In this document: in pieces, positions 38,432-47,860 of the stretch | Layout of the letters: the number at the start of each line of letters is the position of its first letter | Position numbering within the stretch: the stretch's first letter is position 1 | Source: Collimonas arenae | GTDB taxonomy: Bacteria > Pseudomonadota > Gammaproteobacteria > Burkholderiales > Burkholderiaceae_D | Reading direction: 5' to 3' | DNA length: 64,000 bases | NCBI RefSeq assembly: GCF_000786695.1 | Contig: NZ_CP009962.1 | Location: 2,666,001-2,730,000, forward strand | Translations under genes and position numbers: made by a program | The notes under the pieces: model-generated | Seen by the model: the letters and a program-made list of their open reading frames with translations, nothing else | What the model was told of the DNA's origin: nothing | The model's database searches: none

Positions 38432-39570
38432 GCAGCGCCTCCGGCTTTTCATTCTCCCGATGGTGGAGCATCGTGCTCAAGGAGTTCCTGCAACTGATGC
38501 GCGACCGCGTCACCGTGCGCATGATCACTGTGATTCCCGTCATGCAGATGGTGTTGTTCGGCTTCGCCATCAACAGCGATCCCAAGCACATGCCGACTGC
38601 CGTCATCGCTGCCGATCACAGCGAATTCACGCGCACGTTCATCGCGGCCATGAAAGCGTCCGACTATTTCGACATTGTCGCCGAGCTGCCGAATGACGCG
38701 GCGGCGCGCACTGCGCTGGCGCAAGGCAAGGTGTTGTTTGTCCTGAATATTCCCGCTACCTTTACCCACGATTTGCTGCGCGGCGCCAGGCCTGCGCTGC
38801 TGGTCGAGGCCGACGCCACTGATCCCACCGCCACCGGCATGGCACTGGCAGCGTTGCCGCAACTGGTGCAATCGGTGGCTGACAAGGATTTGAAAGGCCC
38901 ACTGGCGAAATTCGGCGGCGGCGCGCCAGCCTTCGACGTGCAGGTACAGCGCCTCTATAACCCGGAAGGCGTGACCCAGTACAACGTCGTGCCCGGCCTG
39001 ATGGGAGTGATCCTGTCGATGACCATGGTGATGATGACCGGTCTGTCGATGACCCGCGAACGTGAGCGTGGCACCATGGAAAACCTGCTGGCGACGCCGG
39101 TCTCGCCGATCGAAGTCATGACCGGCAAGATCATGCCGTATATCGCAATCGGCCTGATCCAGGCCAGTATCATCCTGCTCGGAGCGCGCTTCATGTTTAA
39201 CGTGCCATTCGCTGGCAGTGTGCTGGCGATCTACCTGGCGGCGCTGTTGTTTATCGCCGCCAGCCTGACGGTCGGCATCACCTTGTCATCGATTGCGCAG
39301 AACCAGTTGCAGGCGATGCAGCTGACCATGTTCTATTTTCTGCCGAATATCCTGCTGTCAGGCTTCATGTTCCCGTTCCAGGGAATGCCGAAGTGGGCGC
39401 AATTTATCGGTAACATGCTGCCGCTGACCTATTTCAATCGCCTCATACGCGGCATCCTGCTCAAGGGGAACGGCTGGGTCGATCTCTGGCCGAATGTCTG
39501 GCCGCTGATGCTGTTCACGGTGATTGTGATGGGCATCGCGCTCCGTTTTTATCGCCGTACGCTGGATTGA
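38428..39570 (+). CDS. ABC-2 type permease (YbhR/YbhS-like)
   Basis: 380 residues: an N-terminal membrane segment (RDRVTVRMITVIPVMQMVLF), a large periplasmic loop, then five segments including GVILSMTMVMMTGLSMTRERERGTMENLLATP, the family signature. It forms the membrane channel of the exporter with the preceding ATPase. E. coli has two permease genes (ybhS, ybhR); only one is present here, so it is likely a homodimer. ATG at 38428 overlaps the ATPase stop. Confidence 0.92.
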   Translation: MSSASGFSFSRWWSIVLKEFLQLMRDRVTVRMITVIPVMQMVLFGFAINSDPKHMPTAVIAADHSEFTRTFIAAMKASDYFDIVAELPNDAAARTALAQGKVLFVLNIPATFTHDLLRGARPALLVEADATDPTATGMALAALPQLVQSVADKDLKGPLAKFGGGAPAFDVQVQRLYNPEGVTQYNVVPGLMGVILSMTMVMMTGLSMTRERERGTMENLLATPVSPIEVMTGKIMPYIAIGLIQASIILLGARFMFNVPFAGSVLAIYLAALLFIAASLTVGITLSSIAQNQLQAMQLTMFYFLPNILLSGFMFPFQGMPKWAQFIGNMLPLTYFNRLIRGILLKGNGWVDLWPNVWPLMLFTVIVMGIALRFYRRTLD

Positions 39571-39580
39571 GGGAATTGCC

Positions 39581-41089
39581 ATGAAACCAGGAGCTATGGC
39601 CGCCCGCATGCGACGTGCCGCAACCCCAGCGTTGTACTTGGGCATCAGCGGCTTGATAGGCGGCTGCGCGGTGGGGCCGGATTTCCAGGCGCCGACGGCG
39701 CCTTCCGTAGCGCAATACACCGCAGGTGCGCAGCCGCAAGGCACCGCTTCCAGTACAGGATCGGGCGGCGTAGCCCAGCATTTCGATGCGGGCATGGATA
39801 TTCCGGCGCAATGGTGGTCCTTATTTCATTCAGCCCAACTGGATGCGCTGGTACGGACCGCGCTGGCCAATAGTCCGCTGATTGCACAGGCAAAAGCCAC
39901 GCTGCGCCAGGCCAGCGAAACCCTGGGCGGCGAAACCGGCGACACCCGTTATCCGAAAGTAGACCTGCAGCTGGGCGGTGTGCGTCAGCAGATCGATACC
40001 TCTGCGCTCGGCATACCGAACGTACCGCAGGCTGGTCCGTTCAATTTGTATAACGCGTCACTCAACGTGTCTTACACCATTGACGCCTTCGGCGCCAATA
40101 GCCGCATGCTGGAAGGCTTGCAAGCGCAAGTGCAGAACCAGGCCGAGGAATTGCAGGCGGCGCGCCTGACGCTGGCGGGCAACGTCGTGACTGCGGCGAT
40201 CAGGCAAGCTGCATTGCAAGCCCAGATCAATAGTACGGAGCAAATGCTGCAATTGCAGCGCCGGCAATTGACTATCATGGCGCAACGTCTGGACGCTGGC
40301 GGCATCGCTGAACTGGACTTGAAGAACCAGCGGACATTGGTGGCGCAGAGCGAAGCAGCGCTGCCGTCGTTACAGCAGCAGATGGCGCAGGTGACGCATC
40401 AGCTTGCCGTTTATCTGGGCAAAGCGCCGGGCGAGGCAGCCATCCGGCCGCTGGATTTGAATCAATTGACATTGCCCGAGCGCCTACCGCTGAGCCTGCC
40501 TTCTGCATTGGCGCGCCAGCGCCCCGACATCAGGGCGGCGGAGGCGACGCTGCACCAGGCCAGCGCACAGGTAGGCGTCGCTACCGCAGGACTTTATCCG
40601 CAACTCACCTTGTCCGGCAGCGCTGGCGCGGAACAGACGCATATTTCCGATATCGCCAATAGTCTCAATGTCTGGAGTCTCGGCCTGAAACTGATGCAGC
40701 CTTTATTCCACGGCGGCGAGCTGCGCGCCAAAAAGCGCTCGGCCGTGGCCGCCTACGATGCCGCAGCGGCGGGCTACCAGCAAACCGTATTGCTGGCTCT
40801 GCAGCAGGTCGCGGACAGTTTGCGCGCACTGGAGAATGATGCGCTGACCCTGCAGTCAAGAACGCAAGCGGCAGAGAACTCCCGAAGCAGCCTGGCGATT
40901 ACGCAGAAGCAGTATCAGGCCGGCGGGGTCAGCCATTTGGCTTTGCTGGATGCACAGCGTCAAAGCATGCAAAACGATCTGGACCGCACTGTGACGCAGG
41001 CTGCGCGCTATAGCGATACGGCGGCGCTGTTGCAGGCGCTGGGAGGCGGATGGTGGAATGCTGCGGAGACGGAGGCGTCGCCGCGCTGA
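39581..41089 (+). CDS. Outer-membrane efflux factor lipoprotein (NodT/OprM type)
   Basis: 502 residues with a lipoprotein signal (LGISGLIGGCAVGPDFQAP), then WWSLFHSAQLDALVRTALANSP and two long outer-membrane-factor repeats rich in Ala/Gln/Leu, typical of TolC-like trimeric channels. It completes the tripartite pump with the HlyD protein and ABC transporter encoded upstream, 10 bp after the permease stop. The pair of E. coli ybh and OMF genes are not usually linked, so carrying its own exit duct makes this operon self-sufficient. Confidence 0.92.
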   Translation: MKPGAMAARMRRAATPALYLGISGLIGGCAVGPDFQAPTAPSVAQYTAGAQPQGTASSTGSGGVAQHFDAGMDIPAQWWSLFHSAQLDALVRTALANSPLIAQAKATLRQASETLGGETGDTRYPKVDLQLGGVRQQIDTSALGIPNVPQAGPFNLYNASLNVSYTIDAFGANSRMLEGLQAQVQNQAEELQAARLTLAGNVVTAAIRQAALQAQINSTEQMLQLQRRQLTIMAQRLDAGGIAELDLKNQRTLVAQSEAALPSLQQQMAQVTHQLAVYLGKAPGEAAIRPLDLNQLTLPERLPLSLPSALARQRPDIRAAEATLHQASAQVGVATAGLYPQLTLSGSAGAEQTHISDIANSLNVWSLGLKLMQPLFHGGELRAKKRSAVAAYDAAAAGYQQTVLLALQQVADSLRALENDALTLQSRTQAAENSRSSLAITQKQYQAGGVSHLALLDAQRQSMQNDLDRTVTQAARYSDTAALLQALGGGWWNAAETEASPR

Positions 41090-41117
41090 TAGTTTGACAA
41101 TTGCCGCTCACAGCGCA

Positions 41118-41585
41118 TCAGGCGGGTTTAAAGATCATCAGCCAGTAAATCGCCAGCATGGCGATAAAGGCTGGATAACCGAGCCATTCCCAATAACGCG
41201 CGAACTGCCAGTATTGTTGTGGAAGGGGTGTATTGCTCTTTACCGATGCGGCAGCCATTCGCGCCATTTGTATTTGCAGCCAGACCACTGGCAACCAGCA
41301 CATGCCAGCCACTGCATACAGTGCAAAAGTCCATAGCAGCCAGTCTTGCGTGAGCGGTGCGCCGGCCAGGGTCAACATGGCGTAACCGGTCAGCGGCTGG
41401 ATAAAAATGGCGGGCGTGGTAAACCACAGGTCGGCACGCACTACCAGCCGCACCACTGAGGCAATCGCCACCGGGTTACGGGTACGGTTGATGAAATAGA
41501 GATAGAAGGCGCTGCCAAATCCTGTGCCGACCAGCAGGACGCTGGACAGGATATGCAGCCATTTCAGCAGAAGATAGGCATTCAT
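41118..41585 (-). CDS. DUF2269 family membrane protein
   Basis: 155 residues, four membrane segments; MNAYLLLKWLHILSSVLLVGTGFGSAFYLY is the DUF2269 signature. Function unknown; it is probably in the inner membrane. Last of a three-gene operon with 4-bp overlaps (ATGA with the DoxX-like gene), where such proteins commonly accompany DoxX-like and saccharopine-dehydrogenase-like genes. Confidence 0.85.
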   Translation of the reverse strand: MNAYLLLKWLHILSSVLLVGTGFGSAFYLYFINRTRNPVAIASVVRLVVRADLWFTTPAIFIQPLTGYAMLTLAGAPLTQDWLLWTFALYAVAGMCWLPVVWLQIQMARMAAASVKSNTPLPQQYWQFARYWEWLGYPAFIAMLAIYWLMIFKPA

Positions 41586-41950
41586 GGCGCTTGCTTTTCA
41601 TATTTATAGAGTAGCCAGAGCATCAGCAATATCGGCAGGTTTTTAAGAATTGGACCGAAAGGATGCAGCAGGTATTGCGGAAGCCAGACTGAAATGATGA
41701 GCGTGTACGCAAGGATCAGGCAGGCTTGTATTGCCCAAAGCAGTCTTCCATGCCGGAATAGCGTCAGCAGGCCGAGCAGGATATCCAGTCCAGCAGCCAG
41801 ATAGAGCGCAGCAAGCGCCATGGAGCCAGCCAGTCCGACAGGTGTCAGAAGCGCCAGGCTATCTTGCCGGTTGCAGATGCTGAGCACACCCGTCACCAGC
41901 CAGACAATCGCCAGCACCAGGCGCATCAAGCGCAAGTCGGACGCTTTCAC
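41582..41950 (-). CDS. DoxX-like membrane protein
   Basis: About 122 residues with four membrane segments (LVLAIVWLVTGVLSI; ALYLAAGLDILLGLLTLF; LLWAIQACLILAYTLII). It fits the DoxX-like family. The frame stays open far upstream inside the previous gene, but a GTG at 41950 overlaps that gene's TGA (GTGA) and gives the normal family length. An alternative start is the ATG at about 41926. The function is not known. Confidence 0.8.
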   Translation of the reverse strand: MKASDLRLMRLVLAIVWLVTGVLSICNRQDSLALLTPVGLAGSMALAALYLAAGLDILLGLLTLFRHGRLLWAIQACLILAYTLIISVWLPQYLLHPFGPILKNLPILLMLWLLYKYEKQAP

Positions 41951-43053
41951 GTTTCCTCGACAATGTCGGTCAACATGCACCATTTTGCAAATTCGGGCGC
42001 AAAATCGGACAAATTCAGCTGCCCGACACTGGTATAGGCGCCAGCCCCCGGCAGGGTATTTTGCGCCAGGCGCCGCGCCAGGAGTATCGCTGCCATGCAT
42101 GGAATTTCCGGGCCGTGATCATCGTCGGCCGCAATATGCCAGGCGCGGCGAACCGGCCTGCCGTTGGCATCCGTACCCGCAACGCGAACCACCATGCCGC
42201 CCAGCGCCGATCCCAGAAAATCCAGGCCATTTGCGGTGCGATTCAACAAGCCCGCAAATCGTTCAGGACGATTGATGAAGCCCGTCTTGCGCAGCCAAGC
42301 CATAGCTGCCAGTGCACGCTGGCTTAAGCCGATTTCCAGCGCGGCGCGGAACATGGTGGAACGCAGGCCGGTGTAATGCAAGGGAAATAATTCAAGGTCG
42401 GGAATATCGCACAAGGCGCCGATACGAGGGCGCAGGCGCGCAAAATGTATCCGAGTCAGATCTGCCCAGCCATGGCGAGTAACCCATTTTCCGTCTTGCC
42501 AGACCTGGATCGGCGCGCCGCAATAATCCAATACTGCCGCCATCGTCGCTATGCCGCGTGGCGCGGTCTGCGCCGGAGCGATACAGATATCTATCGAATC
42601 CAGGCTTCTCCAGCGTTCAGACAGTTGAGTCACTACGGCGGATGACAAGGCCGGCACTGTGCTGGCGCCAGTAATAGCGATACGGCCGTTCTTGCGGAAT
42701 GCGGCATCCAAGGCTTGCGGGAAATCGCAGACAAATCTCCTCCCGTCTGCCAGGTCGATATAGTGCGCGCCGGCCGCGGCAACTGCGAGGGGAACGGTAT
42801 AGCTTTGCTGTTGAAACGGTCCGGCTGTATGAATGACGAGTTGAGCGCCGATATTGCGCAGAACTTCCGTCAGATCTGGCTGGGACAGGTCAAGGCGCAT
42901 GGCGCTGGCGCGGCCACCGAGTTCGGCTGCCAGTTGCGTCGCCCGTTTTGCATCACGCCCCGCAATCACCAGTTCGATGTCGGGAGAGTCCGCCAGTGCA
43001 CGGCAAATGCGCGCACCGAAATTGCCATAGCCACCCAACACGACTGTCTTCAA
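41947..43053 (-). CDS. Saccharopine dehydrogenase-like NAD(P)-binding protein
   Basis: 368 residues: an N-terminal Rossmann fold (VVLGGYGNFGARICRALADS), LVIHTAGPFQQQSYTVPLAV and YIDLADGRRFV, as in the saccharopine-dehydrogenase-like family, whose members are mostly uncharacterised oxidoreductases. The start codon is TTG with GAGGAA seven bases upstream. It is the first gene of a coupled operon with two small membrane proteins, suggesting a membrane-associated role, possibly in lipid metabolism (inference). Confidence 0.85.
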   Translation of the reverse strand: MKTVVLGGYGNFGARICRALADSPDIELVIAGRDAKRATQLAAELGGRASAMRLDLSQPDLTEVLRNIGAQLVIHTAGPFQQQSYTVPLAVAAAGAHYIDLADGRRFVCDFPQALDAAFRKNGRIAITGASTVPALSSAVVTQLSERWRSLDSIDICIAPAQTAPRGIATMAAVLDYCGAPIQVWQDGKWVTRHGWADLTRIHFARLRPRIGALCDIPDLELFPLHYTGLRSTMFRAALEIGLSQRALAAMAWLRKTGFINRPERFAGLLNRTANGLDFLGSALGGMVVRVAGTDANGRPVRRAWHIAADDDHGPEIPCMAAILLARRLAQNTLPGAGAYTSVGQLNLSDFAPEFAKWCMLTDIVEET

Positions 43054-43156
43054 TCGGATTTCCTCACGCTGTATTTAATGGGCTTGATTATAGAGCCAGC
43101 TCGAACGAATTTGTCGCTGTTGTCTGTAGAAAGCCGATTCTGATGGGGGGGATGAT

Positions 43157-43696
43157 TTAGATGTTTTCCCTGCCCAGATATGCCAGAACGGCGCTCAGGT
43201 CTGCGAGATCGGGCGCGCCATCTAGCGCTGTCTGCGCAGAGCACCACGGATAGGGAAGGGATGACGCCCAAACCATGACACTGTCTAGGTCCTGCGGCGG
43301 CAGCGACTGCATTGCTTCAATTGTGATGGTGAGGCGTTCAACCAGATGGGATTCTTGCGAAAAGAACCAGTGATAGCGGCCGCAACCGACTCTCACTGCG
43401 CGGCTTTCTTTTTCCGACATCACCACCAGCCAATCGCAAATGAACTCCGGTTCCTGGTTTTTCGGCGGCACCGACAGGCAAAAAGTATAGATATTCTCGT
43501 AGGCCTGGCCGAAGCGGCGCACCAGGAGATCGGCGATGGTGTCGCGTCCTTGCGACTCTGGCGGAAAGGCGATGCTGCCGGTGTTGACCACCATGGACAG
43601 CGTCGCATCCTCGGTAAATGCGCGCGATATCAAATGCGGACGATTGCCGTCCTTGGCCTGTATGTATGCCAGGATGGAGTTGGATGGTGTGCGCAT
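43157..43696 (-). CDS. NTF2/SnoaL-like hypothetical protein
   Basis: About 179 residues. The arrangement SRAFTEDATLSMVVNTGSIAFPPESQGRDTIADLLVRRFGQAYENI resembles the SnoaL/NTF2-like fold, with a cone-shaped pocket used for varied small ligands. The rest (SEKESRAVRVGCGRYHWFF) continues that fold, with a C-terminal helical tail. An upstream ATG at 43765 is also in frame; the ATG at 43696 is chosen for fold fit. No enzyme activity can be assigned. Confidence 0.75.
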   Translation of the reverse strand: MRTPSNSILAYIQAKDGNRPHLISRAFTEDATLSMVVNTGSIAFPPESQGRDTIADLLVRRFGQAYENIYTFCLSVPPKNQEPEFICDWLVVMSEKESRAVRVGCGRYHWFFSQESHLVERLTITIEAMQSLPPQDLDSVMVWASSLPYPWCSAQTALDGAPDLADLSAVLAYLGRENI

Positions 43697-43802
43697 GCGG
43701 AATATCCCATGTATTGGAAGAATGTGGATCCGATTCTGAATGATATCAGCTGGTAAAAATTTCATCCGCCATACGAAGGCAATCTAGCCTGCCAGCAGAT
43801 GA

Positions 43803-44726
43803 TTACCAAGTATGCTGCTGATCTTTCGACGGCAAAAGATGCGATTTAAAACGATCCGCAATGAAATCGACAAAAGCGGTGACTTTGGCTGACAAGTTCA
43901 GACGCTCGGGATAGACCACGAAGATATCGGACGAAGGAAGCGTCCAGTCGGTCAGCACTTCACGTAATCGCCCGGATCTCAAGTACGGCGCGGTATCCCA
44001 TTCGGAGCGCATCAATATGCCGTGTCCATCCAACGCCCATTGCAAGACCGTTTCGCCATCGTTACTACTTAAGGCGCCACGTACCTTGACGGTTTCCTGG
44101 CGCTTGCCGCGGCTTAAATGCCAGGTGCCATAAGCTGCGTCGTTTTCTCTCAGGACGATGCATGCGTGGGTTTGCAGTTCGCGCGGCATGGTCGGTTCGG
44201 GATGTTGTTTCAGATAGGCTGGCGCCGCGCACAGTAGTCTTTTATTGGAGGCGATTTTGCGTGCGATGATGCGCGCATCCGGCAACTCGCCGATACGGAT
44301 GCCGATATCGAAGGCCTGATCGGCAAGATTCAGCGGCCGCTCCGATAGCAAGAGCTGAACTTCCACCTCTGGAAAGCGCTTGCTGAAATCCGATATGGCG
44401 GGGCCGATATGTTTGCGGCCGAAGCCGAAACTGGCATTGATGCGCAACAAGCCCTTGGGTACAGCACGACTTCTGCCGATAGTGCGTTCCAGCGCTTCAA
44501 TGTCAGCCAGTATCCGGGCGCCGTCAGCCAGGTAGATTTCTCCCTCATGCGTCACGCTCATGGTCCGCGTGGTGCGATTCAGCAGCCGCACGCCCAGACG
44601 GTGTTCCAGGTTCGCCAGTCTTTTGGTGACGGCCGGCGGCGTGACGCCAAGTTCGCGCGCCATTGCGGCGAGGCTGCCGGCCTTTACCAGCATGGCAAAG
44701 AAGGCTAAATCGGAGAGCGTGTTCAT
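43803..44726 (-). CDS. LysR family transcriptional regulator
   Basis: 307 residues: N-terminal winged helix (LAFFAMLVKAGSLAAMARELGVTPPAVTKRLANLEHRLGVRLLNR) and an effector-binding domain. It is divergent from the haloacetate-dehalogenase-like gene, with 92 bp between their ATGs, so it probably controls that gene and leuCD and itself. The inducer is unknown. The intergenic region is AT-rich with several ATTAAT/ATTATA stretches that could be its sites. Confidence 0.92.
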   Translation of the reverse strand: MNTLSDLAFFAMLVKAGSLAAMARELGVTPPAVTKRLANLEHRLGVRLLNRTTRTMSVTHEGEIYLADGARILADIEALERTIGRSRAVPKGLLRINASFGFGRKHIGPAISDFSKRFPEVEVQLLLSERPLNLADQAFDIGIRIGELPDARIIARKIASNKRLLCAAPAYLKQHPEPTMPRELQTHACIVLRENDAAYGTWHLSRGKRQETVKVRGALSSNDGETVLQWALDGHGILMRSEWDTAPYLRSGRLREVLTDWTLPSSDIFVVYPERLNLSAKVTAFVDFIADRFKSHLLPSKDQQHTW

Positions 44727-44818
44727 TGTTAAATTAAAAGAAATAATAGAGTCAATATTAATGAATTATAAATCGCATCGCCAGCTATACAATCTCCGTA
44801 AATAAAGGAGAGTTGACA

Positions 44819-45703
44819 ATGTTTTCCGGATTCGAGCAGGGCATTGCCGAAGTTAACGGCACCCAGATCAATTACGTCCGCGGCGGCAGCGGCCCGGCTT
44901 TGCTGTTGTTGCACGGGCATCCGCAAACGCACGTGATATGGCACAAGGTAGCTGAACGGCTGGCCAGCCGCTTCACGGTCGTCGCTGCCGACCTGCGCGG
45001 TTATGGCGATAGCGCCAAGCCGGCCGGGCTGCTGGATCACAGCAACTATTCCAAACGCAGCATGGGGCAGGATCAGATAGCGCTGATGGCGCAGCTGGGC
45101 TATCCGCAATTCCTGCTGATGGGGCATGACCGCGGCGGCCGCGTGGCGTATCGGATGGCACTCGATCACCCTGCGGCGATCAGCAAGCTGGTGCTGCTCG
45201 ATATTGCGCCGACGCTGGCCATGTATGAACAAACCAGCCTGGCTTTTGCGACCGCTTACTACCATTGGTTTTTCCTGATCCGGCCGGAGCCGTTCCCTGA
45301 GCTGCTGATCGGTTCGCATCCTGAGGAATACCTGAAACACACCATCGGAGGCCGCAGTGCAGGCTTGGCGCCGTTTACGCAGGATGCTTATGCAGAATAT
45401 TTGCGTTGCCTGAGCGATCCCGCGACGATTCATGGCATCTGCGAGGACTATCGCGCCAGCGCCGGCATCGACCTTGAGCATGAACGCGCGGATCTGGCAG
45501 CCGGCAACAAGATTCAATGTGAGACGCTGGTCTTGTGGGGCGCCAATGGCGTCATCGAGAAGTGTTTCGATCCGATGCAAGAATGGCTGCAACTGGTTCC
45601 GGTGCAACATCTAAAGGGAAAGGCGTTGGCATGTGGCCACTATATCCCGGAAGAGGCGCCGGATGCGTTGTTAGCTGAAGTCTTGCCATTTTTTGCCATT
45701 TGA
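44819..45703 (+). CDS. Haloacetate dehalogenase-like alpha/beta hydrolase
   Basis: 294 residues. It keeps every key residue that I know of from fluoroacetate dehalogenases: nucleophile Asp104 and carboxylate-binding Arg105 and Arg108 in GHDRGGRV, halide-pocket His149-Trp150 in YYHWFF, Tyr211 in EDYRAS, and catalytic His274 in CGHYIPEEA. The flanking LHGHPQTHVIWHKVAERLAS and DLRGYGDSAKP also match. It would hydrolyse fluoro- or chloroacetate to glycolate; related epoxide hydrolases are an alternative. AAGGAG sits eight bases before the ATG. It precedes leuCD by 17 bp. Confidence 0.87.
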   Translation: MFSGFEQGIAEVNGTQINYVRGGSGPALLLLHGHPQTHVIWHKVAERLASRFTVVAADLRGYGDSAKPAGLLDHSNYSKRSMGQDQIALMAQLGYPQFLLMGHDRGGRVAYRMALDHPAAISKLVLLDIAPTLAMYEQTSLAFATAYYHWFFLIRPEPFPELLIGSHPEEYLKHTIGGRSAGLAPFTQDAYAEYLRCLSDPATIHGICEDYRASAGIDLEHERADLAAGNKIQCETLVLWGANGVIEKCFDPMQEWLQLVPVQHLKGKALACGHYIPEEAPDALLAEVLPFFAI

Positions 45704-45720
45704 ACCGAAGAGGTCGCCCT

Positions 45721-47145
45721 ATGTCGCCACGTACCCTATATAGAAAACTGGTGGATTCGCATACCGTCGCCCAGCTCGACCAGCAGCATGTGCTGCTGTA
45801 CGCGGATCTGCACATCATGAACGAATACACCAGCCCGCAAGCATTCAGCAGCCTGCGCGAGAAAAATCGCACGGTGCTGCGGCCACAACTGCAACTGGCG
45901 GTGGTGTCGCACATCATTCCTACGCATCCGGTCAGCGTCGCCAACCGGGTGATTCTCGATCCGGCATCGGCGTTGCAAGCCAGTAATCTCAAGCGCAATA
46001 GCCGTGAATTCGGCATCAAGCTGTTCGATACCAACCATGAAGAACAGGGCATCGAGCACATCATCGCGCCCGAACATGGCTGGATCCGGCCCGGCATGGT
46101 GGTGCTGTGCGGCGACAGCCATACGACCACCTATGGCGCACTGGGCGCCTTGGGATTCGGCGTCGGCACATCCGAAGTGGAACACATACTGGCGACGCAA
46201 ACCCTGGTATACCGGCTGGCGCAGGACATGCGCATCAAGGTCGACGGTGCACTACCGGCCGGCACCTCGGTCAAAGACCTGGTCCTGTTGATCATCGCCC
46301 GCATCGGCGCTCAAGGCGCGCGCGGCTATGCGGTAGAGTTTTGCGGCACGACCATTGTCGGGCTGTCGGCAGAGGCGCGGATGACTTTGTGCAATATGGC
46401 GGTAGAGGCCGGCGCGCGGGCGGCGCTGATCAGGCCGGATCAGATAACCTACGACTATATTCGCCAGAGAGCCCATGCGTTGGATACGGAAAAATTCCAA
46501 CAAGCGCTTGGTGACTGGCAGCAGTTGTACTCGGACGAAGATGCCGTATTCGATGCCGAGCACGTATTTGCAGCGCAGGAAGTTGCACCTTTTGTCACAT
46601 GGGGAACCAGCCCAGATCAGGCGATCGTTGTCAATGAACTGACGCCCGATCCATCGCAAGCAGTCGGCCAGCATGCCGGCGCAACCATCGCACAGGCGTT
46701 GCAGTACATGGGTCTGCCTGCCGCTGCGCCGATACTCGGTTTGCCAATCGACCGCGTCTTCATTGGATCCTGCACCAATGGCCGCATCGAGGATTTACGC
46801 ATTGCCGCTGGCATGATCAAAGGCCGAAAGGTGGCGTCGACGGTGAGGGCAATGGTAGTGCCCGGTTCCGGCGAAGTACGGCGGCAAGCGGAACAGGAAG
46901 GCCTGGCCGATATTTTCATTGCAGCCGGTTTTGAATGGCGTCAGCCCGGATGCTCGATGTGCCTGGCCATGAATGACGACGTCCTTGCCCCGGGCGAGCG
47001 CTGCGCATCCACCACCAACCGCAATTTCGAAGGACGCCAGGGACGAGGCGGCCGCACCCATCTGATGAGTCCGGCGATGGCGGCCGCAGCGGCAATTACG
47101 GGTTGCATCAGCGATGTCCGCACACTGGAGAATCAACATGCCTGA
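45721..47145 (+). CDS. leuC: 3-isopropylmalate dehydratase large subunit, divergent paralogue
   Basis: 474 residues of the aconitase superfamily: GDSHTTTYGALGALGFGVGTSEVEHILATQ and the [4Fe-4S] ligands in GSCTNGRIEDLR and GCSMCLAMN. The enzyme isomerises 2- to 3-isopropylmalate in leucine synthesis. Several blocks differ from the usual beta-proteobacterial LeuC (SHIIPTH where DHNVPT is normal; GDSHTTTYGA where GDSHTSTHGA is normal), and no leuB or asd follows, so this is likely a second, specialised copy with another hydroxy-acid substrate. GAGGT precedes the ATG at 45721. It overlaps leuD by 8 bp. Confidence 0.83.
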   Translation: MSPRTLYRKLVDSHTVAQLDQQHVLLYADLHIMNEYTSPQAFSSLREKNRTVLRPQLQLAVVSHIIPTHPVSVANRVILDPASALQASNLKRNSREFGIKLFDTNHEEQGIEHIIAPEHGWIRPGMVVLCGDSHTTTYGALGALGFGVGTSEVEHILATQTLVYRLAQDMRIKVDGALPAGTSVKDLVLLIIARIGAQGARGYAVEFCGTTIVGLSAEARMTLCNMAVEAGARAALIRPDQITYDYIRQRAHALDTEKFQQALGDWQQLYSDEDAVFDAEHVFAAQEVAPFVTWGTSPDQAIVVNELTPDPSQAVGQHAGATIAQALQYMGLPAAAPILGLPIDRVFIGSCTNGRIEDLRIAAGMIKGRKVASTVRAMVVPGSGEVRRQAEQEGLADIFIAAGFEWRQPGCSMCLAMNDDVLAPGERCASTTNRNFEGRQGRGGRTHLMSPAMAAAAAITGCISDVRTLENQHA

Positions 47146-47779
47146 AACCACTTGCATTGAAGGCGTCGCAGCGCCACTGCTGATCGACAATCTCGATACC
47201 GACCAGATCATGCCCAAGCAATTCCTGCGTACGATCACCAAAGATGGCTTGGATAAAGGCGTGTTATTCGATTTGCGATTTCATCCGGATGGCAGCACAA
47301 AGCCAGATTTTGTGCTGAACCGTCCGGAATACATGAATGCGAAGATCCTGGTCGGCGGCCCCAACTTCGGCTGCGGCTCCAGCCGCGAACATGCGGTGTG
47401 GGGCTTGCAGCAATTGGGAATCGAAGCAATCATTGCGTCCAGTTTCGGCGAGATTTTTTTCAGCAATGCGCTGAATAACCGTTTGCTGCTTATTGTGCTT
47501 GAACCGGACAAGATTTCTTTGTTGCTGGAAGAGTTGGCTATGAATGATCACCATCTGCGCATCGATCTGGAAACCATGCAAGTACGTTGCGGATCGTATG
47601 TCTTTGGCTTTGCGCTTGGTGAAAGGCATAAGAAAATGATCGTCCAGGGACTCGACATGGTGGGTGCGACTCTACAGTTGCTGCCGCAAATTGAAGCATT
47701 CGAGAAAAAATACGAGGCGGCATATGGTTGGGCCAAGGTGCTGCCATCAGTCGGAAACAGTCATGGGAATACGAACTGA
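47138..47779 (+). CDS. leuD: 3-isopropylmalate dehydratase small subunit, divergent paralogue
   Basis: 213 residues: the swivel domain partner of LeuC, with LLIDNLDTDQIMPKQFLRTI and the substrate-binding FGCGSSREHAVWGL and IIASSFGEIFFSNALNN blocks. It pairs with the overlapping leuC product to form a hydro-lyase. It carries a C-terminal tail of about 15 residues past the usual end. As with leuC, the context (a dehalogenase and a LysR regulator, no leuB) points to a role outside leucine synthesis. The ATG at 47138 lies within leuC. Confidence 0.85.
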   Translation: MPETTCIEGVAAPLLIDNLDTDQIMPKQFLRTITKDGLDKGVLFDLRFHPDGSTKPDFVLNRPEYMNAKILVGGPNFGCGSSREHAVWGLQQLGIEAIIASSFGEIFFSNALNNRLLLIVLEPDKISLLLEELAMNDHHLRIDLETMQVRCGSYVFGFALGERHKKMIVQGLDMVGATLQLLPQIEAFEKKYEAAYGWAKVLPSVGNSHGNTN

Positions 47780-47860
47780 TTTACGATACGATCACATAGA
47801 TAGGCTTGCGTTCCCAACTGCGTAAACCGTACTTCCGTATTTGAAATCGGACGCTATGTG

